Assembly: GCA_002923375.1 (NCBI GenBank)
Contig: BEIJ01000001.1
Coordinates: 1,426,001 to 1,490,000, forward strand
Direction of reading: 5' to 3'
Length of the DNA: 64,000 bases
DNA from: a bacterium HR33
GTDB lineage: Bacteria; Gemmatimonadota; Gemmatimonadetes; Gemmatimonadales; GWC2-71-9
Shown in pieces: positions 1 to 8,303 of the stretch. The number at the start of each line of letters is the position of its first letter. The first letter of the stretch is position 1. The position numbers were made by a program, and so were the translations under genes. The notes beneath the pieces are model-generated. The model ran no database searches and was not told where the DNA came from. It saw only the letters and a list, made by a program, of their open reading frames with translations.

Positions 1-267
1 GAGTTTCTGCATCATGACCTCGTCGCCGCCGAGTTGCGACGACCCGAAAACAGCGATGCGAACTCTTCCCTGGGACCGTTCCGCTACTCGGCGGGCGAAC
101 TCCTCGGCCGATACGGCGTACAAGGAGCCGGGCGCACCCACGTGCCCGAGCTTGAGTTCCACCGTATGCCGGTCGGCGGATCGGTCACCCGCAGAGCATG
201 CCGCGAGGGCCGAACATGCGGCGATCGCCAAACCGGCGGCGATATCCCGTCTGAATTGGGGGCTCAC
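1..267 (-). CDS. dctP: TRAP transporter solute-binding protein (DctP family), N-terminal part
   Basis: Only the first 89 codons lie in the window; the gene continues past the left edge. It starts with GTG, 4 bases after the stop of the upstream aminotransferase gene. The product opens with a hydrophobic signal segment ending in a lipobox (L-A-A-C, Cys 24), so it should be a lipid-anchored periplasmic protein. The mature start VELKLGHVGAPGSLY, then ERSQGRVRIAVF and SSQLGGDEVM, match the opening of DctP/TRAP binding proteins, which capture carboxylates for a DctQM permease. The operon with a glyoxylate aminotransferase suggests a small 2-oxo or 2-hydroxy acid as ligand; that is inference. Confidence 0.85.
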   Translation of the reverse strand, partial: MSPQFRRDIAAGLAIAACSALAACSAGDRSADRHTVELKLGHVGAPGSLYAVSAEEFARRVAERSQGRVRIAVFGSSQLGGDEVMMQKL

Positions 268-271
268 GGGT

Positions 272-1456
272 TCAGTCCGCTCCGGGTGCCGGGTTGCTGG
301 ATAAAAAGTCCAAAGCCGCTTGTACTCCGCTCGCGGCGATCGGGACACCGGCGGCCTTCAGTCCCATCTCTACTCCGCACAAGGTACCCGCAAGCATGAG
401 ATCGTTAAAATGCCCAAGGTGTCCGATTCTAAAAACCTTGCCCTTAAGTTTTCCGAGTCCGGCGCCCAGGGACATGTCGAAACGCTCGAGTATGATACGG
501 CGAATCCGGTCGGCGTCCACTCCCTCAGGTGTGAACACTGCGCTCACCGTGTCACTGTGCTCCCGGGGATCTGCGCTCACCAGCTCCAGCCCCCAGGCTG
601 CGACGGCCCGGCGTGCCGCCGTCGCCAGCCGCCGGTGCCGGGCGAAGACTTGCGGCAGACCCTCCTCCTTGAGCATCGCTAGAGCCTCCCTGAGGCCGAA
701 AAGCAGGTTGGTCGCAGGAGTGTAGGGAAAAAACCCCGCCTCGTTGAATTCCAGCATGTCGTCCCAGCTCCAGTAAGAGCGCGGGAGCTTGGCAGCCTTG
801 CTCGCCTCCAGAGCACGAGGCCCGATGGCATTGAAGCTCAAACCCGGGGGAAGCATCAGCCCTTTCTGCGAGCCGCTCACCGTGACATCCACGCCCCACT
901 CGTCATGGCGGTAGTCGATCGATCCCAGGGAAGAGACCGTATCCACCATCAAAAGCGCAGGATGCCGGGCGCGGTCCATCGCCTCCCGGATCTCCGGGAG
1001 CCGGCTGGTGACTCCGGTGGAGGTCTCGTTGTGTACCACCAAAACCGCCTTGTAACGGTGCTCCCGATCCCGGGAGAGCTTTTCTTCGACCACCGCCGGA
1101 TCCACCCCGCGCCGCCAGTCGCCGGGCACCACCTCTACAGCCAATCCCATGCGAGCCGCTACCTTGGACCAGTTCGCGGCGAAGAACCCGTGGTCGAAGG
1201 CCAGAATTCGGTCTCCGGGGGACAGGGTGTTGACCAGCGCCGCTTCCCAAGCCCCGCTTCCCGAGGAGGGATAGATCACCACTAGGCCGGAGGTCTGAAA
1301 GACTTCCTTGAGACCGGCGATCAGGTCCCGGGTGAGCTGGGCGAACTCCGGACCGCGATGGTCGATAGTCGGGCGGTCGATCGCCCGTAGAATCCGGTCC
1401 GGCACATTGGTGGGGCCGGGAATCTGGAGGAAATGCCTTCCGCTGCGATATGCCAC
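272..1456 (-). CDS. Alanine/serine-glyoxylate aminotransferase family protein
   Basis: A 394-residue class V PLP aminotransferase of the AGXT type, which transfers an amino group from alanine, serine or aspartate to glyoxylate. It opens with FLQIPGPTNVPDRIL, the family's usual N-terminus, and has the PLP lysine in VSGSQKGLMLPPGL and the substrate loop YPSSGSGAWEAAL. I start it at GTG 1456, which has AAGGAG 8 bases upstream; the longer frame to 1564 runs into the divergent oxidase gene and does not look like family sequence. It is divergent from a glycolate-oxidase-like gene and 4 bases upstream of a TRAP binding-protein gene, consistent with glyoxylate made by the oxidase being aminated to glycine. 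The amino donor cannot be told from sequence alone. Confidence 0.9.
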   Translation of the reverse strand: MAYRSGRHFLQIPGPTNVPDRILRAIDRPTIDHRGPEFAQLTRDLIAGLKEVFQTSGLVVIYPSSGSGAWEAALVNTLSPGDRILAFDHGFFAANWSKVAARMGLAVEVVPGDWRRGVDPAVVEEKLSRDREHRYKAVLVVHNETSTGVTSRLPEIREAMDRARHPALLMVDTVSSLGSIDYRHDEWGVDVTVSGSQKGLMLPPGLSFNAIGPRALEASKAAKLPRSYWSWDDMLEFNEAGFFPYTPATNLLFGLREALAMLKEEGLPQVFARHRRLATAARRAVAAWGLELVSADPREHSDTVSAVFTPEGVDADRIRRIILERFDMSLGAGLGKLKGKVFRIGHLGHFNDLMLAGTLCGVEMGLKAAGVPIAASGVQAALDFLSSNPAPGAD

Positions 1457-1520
1457 GAGCCTGCTCCTTGACTGAAAGAAGTAGCAAATTGTATCGATCT
1501 GAACCCGGAACGTGAAGGTT
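1457..1520 (+). promoter_or_regulatory. Divergent promoter region, aminotransferase/oxidase
   Basis: A short divergent intergenic region. On the plus strand TTGACT (1468-1473) is followed after 16 bases by TGTATC (1490-1495), a plausible sigma70-type pair that would start the oxidase transcript about 10-20 bases before its start codon. The minus strand carries the AAGGAG ribosome-binding site of the aminotransferase. No clear operator dyad is visible. Confidence 0.35.
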
Positions 1521-4469
1521 ATGGTCCAAAAAGGAGAATGGCGAAGACTGGAAGCTCTCCTCAAAGACGAACTGGAGGGAGAAGTGCTGTTCGACCGGTT
1601 CGCCCGCGGCCGCTACAGCACCGATGCCTCGATCTACCAGATCGAGCCCGTAGGAGTGGTTCTTCCCAGAAGCGAGGAGGACGTGGTGCGAACCGTCCAG
1701 ATCGCGGCGTCGGAGGGCGTGCCGATCGTGCCGCGGGGCGCCGGGACCTCGCAGAGCGGACAAGCCATAGGCCCCGGCCTGGTGATAGACACCAGCAAAT
1801 GGCTGAACCGCATAATCAGAATAGACGAACAGGCGGGATACGCGGTGGTGGAACCCGGCGTAGTGCTGGAACACCTGAACTCCCGCCTCAGGCCCTCGGG
1901 GCTCTTTTTCCCGATAGATCCCGCCACCGCCGCCCAGGCTACCCTCGGAGGCATGGCCGGGAACAACAGCGCGGGTGCTCGATCGATCAAGTACGGCATG
2001 ATGGTGGATCACGTTCTGGGAATCGAAGCTGTTTTGTCGGACGGAACTCGGCTCCACTTCGGCTATGTCCCGGCGGACTTGTCCGCATTCCAGAAAGCGA
2101 GCGTGGCCCCGGAGTCGGAACGCTATGTGCAGCTGGTGCGAGCGGTACGAGCCATTTACCTGCGGGAAGCGGAGGAGATAGCCAGCCGATACCCCAAAGT
2201 GCTCCGCAACGTGGCGGGTTACAATTTGAATCGAGTGTCCCTGGAAGGCCATAACATGGCGCACCTCCTGGTAGGGTCGGAAGGAACCCTTGCGTTTTTC
2301 ACCAAAATCCACCTCAAGCTTTCGGCTCTTCCTCCCTCCACCGCGCTGGGTGTCTGCCACTTCCCCTCGCTCCGGGCTGCCATGGAAGCTGTGCCCCAGA
2401 TCGTGACGCTGGGTCCGTCGGCGGTGGAGCTGGTGGACGACACCCTCCTGGGACTGGCGCGTGCGAACCCGATGTTCGCAGGCCGCATCAAGCGGTTCGT
2501 CCAAGGGGAACCCAAAGCCCTCCTGCTGGTCGAGTTTACCGGTGACGATCCGCACCTTTTGGAGCGATCCCTTGCCAGCCTGGACCAACTGATGGGAACG
2601 CTGGGATATCCGCAATCGGTCATCTCCGCCGTCGATCCGGCTTTTCAGCGGGAGATCTGGCGGGTTCGCAGGGAAGCGCTGAACATCGTCATGTCCATGA
2701 GGGGAGATACCAAACCGGTCTCTTTCATAGAAGATTGTGCGGTCCCGCTGGACCACTTGGCCGAGTACACGAGTCTCCTATCCGAGGTCTTCCGCAAACA
2801 CGGGGTGAGCGGCACCTGGTACGCGCACGCTTCGGTGGGGTGCCTCCACGTGCGGCCCGCCCTCAACCTGAAAGACCCCGCAGACGTCAAGAAAATGCGG
2901 GCCATCGCAGAGGAAGCCCACGAGCTCGTGCGCCGTTTCAAAGGATCGCATTCGGGCGAACACGGGGACGGATTGGTACGCTCCGAGTTTCTGGAACCGA
3001 TGCTGGGGCGGCGGCTGGTGCAAGCGTTCGAGGAAGTAAAGCGGGCCTTCGATCCCGAGGGACTTTTCAACCCCGGCAAGATTGTCAACCCGCCGCGCAT
3101 GGACGACAGAACTCTGTTCCGATACCGGCCGGATTATTCTCCCCTCCCGCTGGATACGGTGTTGGACTGGAGCGAGTGGGGCAGCCTGCTGGGAGCGGTG
3201 GAGATGTGCAACAACAACGGCACCTGCCGGCAGGCTCAAAGCGGCGTGATGTGCCCGTCCTACCGCGTGACTCGGGACGAAGAGCACGTGACCCGGGGCC
3301 GGGCCAACACTCTGCGCCTGGCGCTCACCGGGCAGCTCGGCCCCGAGGCTTTCACGTCGGAGGAAATGTACGCGACTTTGGAACTCTGCATCTCTTGCAA
3401 AGCCTGCCGGCGGGAATGCCCCACGGGGGTGGACCTGGCCCGGATGAAGCTGGAGTTCCTGGCGCGCTACCGTCGCCGGCGCAGGCCCTCGCTGCGGGAT
3501 CGGCTGTTCGCCTACCTTCCCCGCTACGCTCCGCGGGTGGCCAGGGCTCCGTGGATTGTGAATCTTCCCCAGCGACTCCCCGGCTTCGGCCGGATAGCGG
3601 AATGGGCCTTGGGTATAAGCCGGCAAAGAACTCTTCCCCGCTGGCGTCGCGACTTTTTCCGGGATGGCGAGTTAGCGCCGCCGGAAGGCGAGTCGGGGCG
3701 CGAGATACTCCTGTGGGTGGACACCTTCAATACCTATTTCGAACCGGAAAACGCGCGGGCGGCGGTAGCGGTGCTGCGGGCGGCAGGTTACACGGTGCGG
3801 ATCGCCGCTCCCAAAAGGGGCGCGCGGCCGCTCTGTTGCGGCCGCACGTTCCTGAGCGCGGGGTTGATCGACCAGGCCAGAGAGGAAGCCCGCAGAGTAG
3901 TGGAAGCTCTTGCGGATGATGCCGCTCGTGGAACTCCCGTCGTAGGCTTGGAACCCTCTTGCCTGCTCACCCTGAGAGACGAGTTCACGGTTTTGTTCCC
4001 GCGAAAAGAGGTGGAGGCTCTCTCCCGCAACGCCTTGCTCTTGGAGGAACTTTTGGCGTCGGACGAGACGGCCCGGGGCAGGCTGGAAAAGAACCTGCGG
4101 CCGCTGGACGGGCGCACTCTCCTGCTGCACGGCCATTGCCATCAGAAAGCCTTTGGCGTCATGGGCGCGGTCGAGGAGGTGCTGCGGCTGATCCCGGGGG
4201 TGTCGGTGCGCGCCATAGAGTCCACCTGCTGCGGGATGGCCGGCGCTTTCGGATATGAGGCCGAGCATTACCGGATCTCACTCCAAATGGCGGAATTGAG
4301 TCTGTTTCCGGCGATCCGAAACGCCGGGGCCGGCGTTTGGATCGTGGCTGACGGTATCAGCTGCCGCCGGCAGATAGCCGACGGTCTGGGCCGTCCGGCT
4401 TGGCACGCGGTGCGGGTGCTGGAATCCAGTATCTCCGGTACGCTTGCCGAAAGTCCTCCGGAGATCTAG
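1521..4469 (+). CDS. Fused FAD-linked oxidase / 4Fe-4S / CCG-domain dehydrogenase (GlcD-GlcF type)
   Basis: A 982-residue fusion of a flavoprotein and an iron-sulfur subunit. The FAD-binding PP-loop VPRGAGTSQSGQAIGPG lies near residues 70-86, followed by a FAD-oxidase C domain to about residue 530. Next come cysteine clusters CNNNGTC (about 563-569) and CISCKACRRECP (about 623-634), typical 4Fe-4S ligands, and then two CCG domains (LCCGRTF near 771, STCCGMAG near 904). This is the build of D-2-hydroxyacid dehydrogenases related to glycolate oxidase GlcDF, D-lactate dehydrogenase and YdiJ; substrate is not fixed by sequence. The divergent aminotransferase favours glycolate or another 2-hydroxyacid. 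GTG 1512 is an alternative start; neither has a strong ribosome-binding site. Likely donates electrons to quinone at the inner membrane. Confidence 0.9.
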   Translation: MVQKGEWRRLEALLKDELEGEVLFDRFARGRYSTDASIYQIEPVGVVLPRSEEDVVRTVQIAASEGVPIVPRGAGTSQSGQAIGPGLVIDTSKWLNRIIRIDEQAGYAVVEPGVVLEHLNSRLRPSGLFFPIDPATAAQATLGGMAGNNSAGARSIKYGMMVDHVLGIEAVLSDGTRLHFGYVPADLSAFQKASVAPESERYVQLVRAVRAIYLREAEEIASRYPKVLRNVAGYNLNRVSLEGHNMAHLLVGSEGTLAFFTKIHLKLSALPPSTALGVCHFPSLRAAMEAVPQIVTLGPSAVELVDDTLLGLARANPMFAGRIKRFVQGEPKALLLVEFTGDDPHLLERSLASLDQLMGTLGYPQSVISAVDPAFQREIWRVRREALNIVMSMRGDTKPVSFIEDCAVPLDHLAEYTSLLSEVFRKHGVSGTWYAHASVGCLHVRPALNLKDPADVKKMRAIAEEAHELVRRFKGSHSGEHGDGLVRSEFLEPMLGRRLVQAFEEVKRAFDPEGLFNPGKIVNPPRMDDRTLFRYRPDYSPLPLDTVLDWSEWGSLLGAVEMCNNNGTCRQAQSGVMCPSYRVTRDEEHVTRGRANTLRLALTGQLGPEAFTSEEMYATLELCISCKACRRECPTGVDLARMKLEFLARYRRRRRPSLRDRLFAYLPRYAPRVARAPWIVNLPQRLPGFGRIAEWALGISRQRTLPRWRRDFFRDGELAPPEGESGREILLWVDTFNTYFEPENARAAVAVLRAAGYTVRIAAPKRGARPLCCGRTFLSAGLIDQAREEARRVVEALADDAARGTPVVGLEPSCLLTLRDEFTVLFPRKEVEALSRNALLLEELLASDETARGRLEKNLRPLDGRTLLLHGHCHQKAFGVMGAVEEVLRLIPGVSVRAIESTCCGMAGAFGYEAEHYRISLQMAELSLFPAIRNAGAGVWIVADGISCRRQIADGLGRPAWHAVRVLESSISGTLAESPPEI

Positions 4470-4479
4470 CGTCACACCC

Positions 4480-5532
4480 ATGGCCGCACCGAAAGCCAGA
4501 CGGCCCGCGGGCGGAGTGGAACTCCCGGCGCCGCGAAAGCGCGCCGCCGCGGAGCTGGCCAAACTCTTCAAAAGCGGCATGAGAGTCGCCCTGACCACCC
4601 ACGTAAACGCCGACGGAGACGGGCTGGGCTCCGAGGTGGCGTTGTGGCACATCCTCACAGCAAAGGGTGTGAGGGCGGTCATTACCAATCCCACTCCGGT
4701 CCCCGAGCACTATGCGTTTCTGTTGCGAGGGATCGAGCACGCTGACAAGTCCCGCGAAGCGGTGAGGCACCTCCGCAGGGCCGACGCCGTGGTGGTGCTC
4801 GACATCTCCGACCTCGGCCGCTTGGGCCAGCTGGGAGAGGTGCTCCGAGAGCGGAAAGTTCCGGTCGCCTGCATCGATCACCACGCAACCGACGGCGTCT
4901 TGCCCGACGGGCCGCGCCTGGTGGATCCCGAAGCGTGCGCCACCGGGGAACTGGTGTACGATCTGGCCAGGGCCCGCAGGTGGGCGCTCAGCGGCGATGC
5001 GGCGAGGGCGCTATACGTGGCGATCCTTACGGATACGGGAGGATTCCGATTCAGCAACACCTCGCCCAGGGCACTGCGGATTGCGGCTGATCTGTTGGAG
5101 CACGGGCTGGACCCGGAGGAGATCTACCGGGAGGTCTACGCCAGCTCGTCGGAGGGCAGGGTGCGACTCCTCGCCGAAGTCCTGGAGACTCTGGTGGTGG
5201 AACCGGAACTAGGGTTAGCGTGGGTCACGGTTCCTCCCGGAGCTTTGGAGCGCTACGGAGTGGATCCCGAGGAACTGGAAGGCGTTGCCGAGTTTCCCCG
5301 ATCGATCAAGGGAGTACGCCTGGCGCTTCTATTCCGGCAGTTGGCCAACGGGCGCGTGAAGATCTCGTTCCGTTCGGTAGGGGACGTAGATGTGGCGAAA
5401 CTGGCCGCGCAATTCGGGGGCGGAGGACACCAGCGCGCCTCCGGCGCGAGCCTGGTGGGCTCGCTGGCGGAGGTGCAGGCGACCGTGCTTCAGGTCTGCC
5501 GGGAACTTCTTGCCTCAAACCGGAGCCGCTGA
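4480..5532 (+). CDS. nrnA: DHH/DHHA1 phosphoesterase, NrnA-like oligoribonuclease/pAp phosphatase
   Basis: A 350-residue DHH-superfamily phosphoesterase. NrnA enzymes degrade nano-RNAs (2-5 nt) and dephosphorylate 3'-phosphoadenosine 5'-phosphate in the cytoplasm. Visible motifs are THVNADGDGLGSE near residues 40-52 (metal Asp pair), VVLDISDLGR, CIDHHATDG (the DHH motif), ILTDTGGFRFSNT, and the DHHA1 glycine-rich motif GGGGHQRASG at the C-terminus. Start chosen at ATG 4480, ten bases after the oxidase stop; an upstream GTG-type extension would overlap that gene. The basic, Pro/Ala-rich first 25 residues are probably unstructured. It precedes mrp by 63 bases and may be co-transcribed with it. 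Confidence 0.88.
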   Translation: MAAPKARRPAGGVELPAPRKRAAAELAKLFKSGMRVALTTHVNADGDGLGSEVALWHILTAKGVRAVITNPTPVPEHYAFLLRGIEHADKSREAVRHLRRADAVVVLDISDLGRLGQLGEVLRERKVPVACIDHHATDGVLPDGPRLVDPEACATGELVYDLARARRWALSGDAARALYVAILTDTGGFRFSNTSPRALRIAADLLEHGLDPEEIYREVYASSSEGRVRLLAEVLETLVVEPELGLAWVTVPPGALERYGVDPEELEGVAEFPRSIKGVRLALLFRQLANGRVKISFRSVGDVDVAKLAAQFGGGGHQRASGASLVGSLAEVQATVLQVCRELLASNRSR

Positions 5533-5595
5533 AAAAGCCTGGCCGCAAAACCGGCGGTTGCTCCCGGGGCTCACCGCTGCCTATCATTCCTTACC

Positions 5596-6687
5596 ATGCC
5601 TCGCGACCTAGAACGCCGGGTAGCCTCGGTGCTGTCCCAGATCCGCAACCCGCGCTCGGGAGCCGATCTCATGTCGTCCGGGATGATACGGGATCTTTCA
5701 GTGACCGACGACGGAACGGTCGCTTTCACGTTCCTCTTGGCACCCGACGATCCGGCAACTCTGGTAAGGGAGACTCGGCGCGCCCTCCGTGCGGTGGAAG
5801 GCGTTACGGATGTCAAAATCGAAGTCATCGAACCCCGGGTACAGGGACCGCCTCCCGGGACTCAGCCGGTGGCTCCGGCGCAGCCTCCCCAGCCGCCGAG
5901 CTTCGACGACTTGGGACGGATCGTTGCGGTCTCCAGCGGCAAGGGAGGCGTGGGGAAGTCCACCATCTCGGCCAACCTTGCGGCTCAGTTGGCGAAAAAC
6001 GGGCGCCGCGTCGCTCTCATGGATGCGGACGTGTACGGGCCGGATATTCCGCGCATGTTCGGCATCAGCGGCAAACCGCCGGTGCGGGAGGGCAAGATAG
6101 TCCCCGCCGAAGCCCACGGCGTCAAAGTGATATCCTTGGGTCTGTTGGTCGAGCGGGACGCACCGGCCATATGGCGCGGGCCGATAGTGACCAAAATCAT
6201 ACGACAATTCTTGAGCGACGTCGCCTGGGGCAAACTGGACTTCTTCATAGTGGATCTCCCTCCCGGTACCGGCGACGCCCAGCTGTCGCTGGCACAGGCG
6301 GTGCAGATCGACGGGGCGGTCATCGTCACCACTCCTCAGGAAGTTGCCGCGGGCGACGCGCTGCGCGGCGCCAAAATGTTCGAACGGGTCGCAGTGCCGG
6401 TCCTGGGGATCGTGGAAAACATGAGTTACTTCGCCTGCCCCCACTGCGGGAAGCGCACCGAGATTTTCCTGCAAGGCGGCGGGCGCAGGCTCGCCGAGGA
6501 ACTCGGGGTTCCTCTCCTGGGAGAGATCCCCCTGCAAGCGGGCATGGCCGATCTGGCCGACCAGGGCAAGCCGATAGTCGTGGCGGAGCCGGACTCTCCG
6601 GCGGCGATCGCTCTGGCACAGATGACCAAGGAGATCGAGGCCAGAATCGGAGGAAGGAAAGTCAGGCTTCCCATCCTGACCGGCTGA
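5596..6687 (+). CDS. mrp: Mrp/NBP35-family Fe-S cluster carrier ATPase with N-terminal MIP18-like domain
   Basis: A 363-residue protein with an N-terminal MIP18 (DUF59) domain (about 1-95), a Pro/Gln-rich linker, then a P-loop ATPase of the Mrp/ApbC family. The deviant Walker A SSGKGGVGKST is near residue 115, with MDADVYGPDIPRM and the switch DLPPGTGDAQL following. A CxxC pair in YFACPHCGKRTEIF is the conserved dimer-interface Fe-S binding site. Family members bind and hand over 4Fe-4S clusters to apoproteins. The window holds several Fe-S clients (the GlcDF-like oxidase, the radical SAM protein). ATG 5596 is 63 bases past nrnA. High confidence in the family. Confidence 0.93.
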   Translation: MPRDLERRVASVLSQIRNPRSGADLMSSGMIRDLSVTDDGTVAFTFLLAPDDPATLVRETRRALRAVEGVTDVKIEVIEPRVQGPPPGTQPVAPAQPPQPPSFDDLGRIVAVSSGKGGVGKSTISANLAAQLAKNGRRVALMDADVYGPDIPRMFGISGKPPVREGKIVPAEAHGVKVISLGLLVERDAPAIWRGPIVTKIIRQFLSDVAWGKLDFFIVDLPPGTGDAQLSLAQAVQIDGAVIVTTPQEVAAGDALRGAKMFERVAVPVLGIVENMSYFACPHCGKRTEIFLQGGGRRLAEELGVPLLGEIPLQAGMADLADQGKPIVVAEPDSPAAIALAQMTKEIEARIGGRKVRLPILTG

Positions 6688-6698
6688 GCGCTCCGGGA

Positions 6699-7439
6699 GT
6701 GAGCCCTCTCGTTACCCTGCTCACCGACTTCGGCTATCGGGACAGCTACGTGGCGGAGATGAAAGCCGTGCTTCTCAGCGCGGTTCCGTCGGTCCAACTG
6801 GTGGATATCAGTCACGAGGTGCCGCCCGGCGATGTTCTAGCCGCCCAGTATATTCTGGCCCGCACTTGGGCCCGATTTCCCCCGGGGAGTGTACATCTGG
6901 CGGTAGTCGATCCCGGCGTGGGGACCGACCGCCGCGCCATCGCGGTCTACTCCGGAGGACACTACTTCGTAGGTCCGGACAACGGTTTGTTCACACCGGT
7001 GCTCGACGGCGCCAGGGCCGTGGAGCTTTCGATACCCCGGACCGCCGCCCCCACTTTCCACGGCAGGGACGTGTTCGCCCCGGCCGCTTCGCTGCTGATC
7101 GGGGGAAAGCCATTGGAACAACTGGGCGCTCCGGTGCAGGATCCGATTCGGTTGAGCCTTCCGCAACCGGTGCTAGAAGGGGGCCGTGTGGTAGGGTCGG
7201 TGATCTATGTTGACCGTTTTGGAACGTTGGTGACCAATATCGGCAGGGACCTTTCGGAGGGCAGGACCGCAGTGGAGATCCGCGGCATCCGGATTCCCAT
7301 ACGGCGCACCTTCGGGGATGTGGAACCGGGGGAGTTGGTGGCCTTCGTGGGATCCGGCGGGACCGTGGAGATCGCGGTAAGAGACGGGGCGGCGGCAGCC
7401 AAGCTCGGCGCCGGAGTGGGAGAACCGGTGCGTTGCTAA
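6699..7439 (+). CDS. S-adenosyl-L-methionine hydrolase (adenosine-forming), SAM_adeno_trans/DUF62 family
   Basis: A 246-residue protein of the SAM hydroxide adenosyltransferase family, which splits SAM to adenosine and methionine using activated water. The N-terminal TLLTDFGYRDSYVAEMK, VDISHEVPPGD, VVDPGVGTDRRA and VGPDNGLFTPV motifs carry the conserved Asp/His residues; the C-terminal beta domain includes VIYVDRFGTLVTNI. GTG 6699, 11 bases after mrp, gives the family's normal N-terminus; the open frame that continues far upstream is a shadow of mrp and nrnA. Its stop overlaps the stop of the convergent downstream gene by 4 bases. The physiological role of the family is still unclear. Confidence 0.88.
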   Translation: MSPLVTLLTDFGYRDSYVAEMKAVLLSAVPSVQLVDISHEVPPGDVLAAQYILARTWARFPPGSVHLAVVDPGVGTDRRAIAVYSGGHYFVGPDNGLFTPVLDGARAVELSIPRTAAPTFHGRDVFAPAASLLIGGKPLEQLGAPVQDPIRLSLPQPVLEGGRVVGSVIYVDRFGTLVTNIGRDLSEGRTAVEIRGIRIPIRRTFGDVEPGELVAFVGSGGTVEIAVRDGAAAAKLGAGVGEPVRC

Positions 7440-8293
7440 TCCCTCCAGCGGATTTCCACGCTTCCCAGCGCAGCCTTCACGTCCAGGTCGACCTTTACCC
7501 GCGCGGAGTCGTAATCCGCCGAGTAGTACCGCTCTCCCCTCCGCCTCAGGCCCGAGCGGTCGAAGCTTGCCAAGAACCGGTCCACCCGGGCGCTCAGGCC
7601 GACTGAGCGGGGAATCTCGAGGGTCACCGAGCCCATCCCTAGCGCCAAATCTACCGATACGCTGCCGCTGTCGGGCCATTCACCGCTAAAGTCGAGGGTA
7701 ACGTCGGCGGCAGCGCCTTTGAGACTAATAGCCGAACAGCGGGAATTACCCAAGCCGCTTACTCTCAGATCGATCGCCCCCACCTCGAATCGCAGGTCTT
7801 CGCAGCGTATTCTATTCGGCGACGCGAAGCTAACCCTCGTCTCCGATGCGCCGGTTCTCACCGCGGCGCTCTGCAGGGACATCCCGCCCAGCTCGATCTC
7901 CGCCGATCCTGCGCCGAAGGTGAGCTCCAGTTCCGCGGGCACCTCGGGCGAGAGAACTACCTCCAGCCGCTGCTCGGGAAGCTCGCGCTTGGATACCCTG
8001 ATCCCTCCGTCAAGGCCCTCGATGCCGAGTCTGAGGCGCCGGAGTGCCACGTCGTATTCGTGAACCGGCCGGAAGAGGCTGGCGTCGTAACGCAGGCTCG
8101 TGCGGTAAAGGAACGGCCCCGCCGCCGATCCCAGCCGAAAATTGCCCGCGCCGTACTCTACTGTAACCGAGAGATCCGGCTCCCCGGCAGGGCGCCTCGA
8201 TGCCGTTGTGGTTCGGTAGTCCTGCGCCGGGGCCGGCTCCCAGGGACAGAAGACAAGCAACGCGGCTACCAGTGAGCGTTGGAGAAGTCGCAC
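7436..8293 (-). CDS. Exported toast-rack protein (LiaF C-terminal/DUF4097-like)
   Basis: A 285-residue exported protein, last gene of the ECF sigma operon. GTG 8293 has a perfect AGGAGG 6 bases upstream. A signal peptide (LVAALLVFCPWEPAPAQ) is followed by repeated short beta strands with alternating Gly and hydrophobic residues. The C-terminus (LALGMGSVTLEIPRSVGL, then YYSADYDSARVKVDLDVK and ALGSVEIRW) resembles the toast-rack domain of LiaF/DUF4097 proteins, which sit in envelope-stress circuits. No catalytic motif is visible. Role in sensing or adhesion is inference from the operon. Convergent with the SAM hydrolase gene, stops overlapping. Confidence 0.7.
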   Translation of the reverse strand: MRLLQRSLVAALLVFCPWEPAPAQDYRTTTASRRPAGEPDLSVTVEYGAGNFRLGSAAGPFLYRTSLRYDASLFRPVHEYDVALRRLRLGIEGLDGGIRVSKRELPEQRLEVVLSPEVPAELELTFGAGSAEIELGGMSLQSAAVRTGASETRVSFASPNRIRCEDLRFEVGAIDLRVSGLGNSRCSAISLKGAAADVTLDFSGEWPDSGSVSVDLALGMGSVTLEIPRSVGLSARVDRFLASFDRSGLRRRGERYYSADYDSARVKVDLDVKAALGSVEIRWRD

Positions 8294-8303
8294 CGCGGTC
8301 CTC

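Noticed and set aside
903-2756. Long open frame on the minus strand (about 617 codons)
   Set aside because: Antisense shadow of the FAD oxidase and aminotransferase genes; Arg/Gly/His-rich, no domain, caused by high GC.
5220-6698. Open frame extending the SAM hydrolase upstream
   Set aside because: Overlaps nrnA and mrp in a different frame; the family N-terminus starts at 6699.
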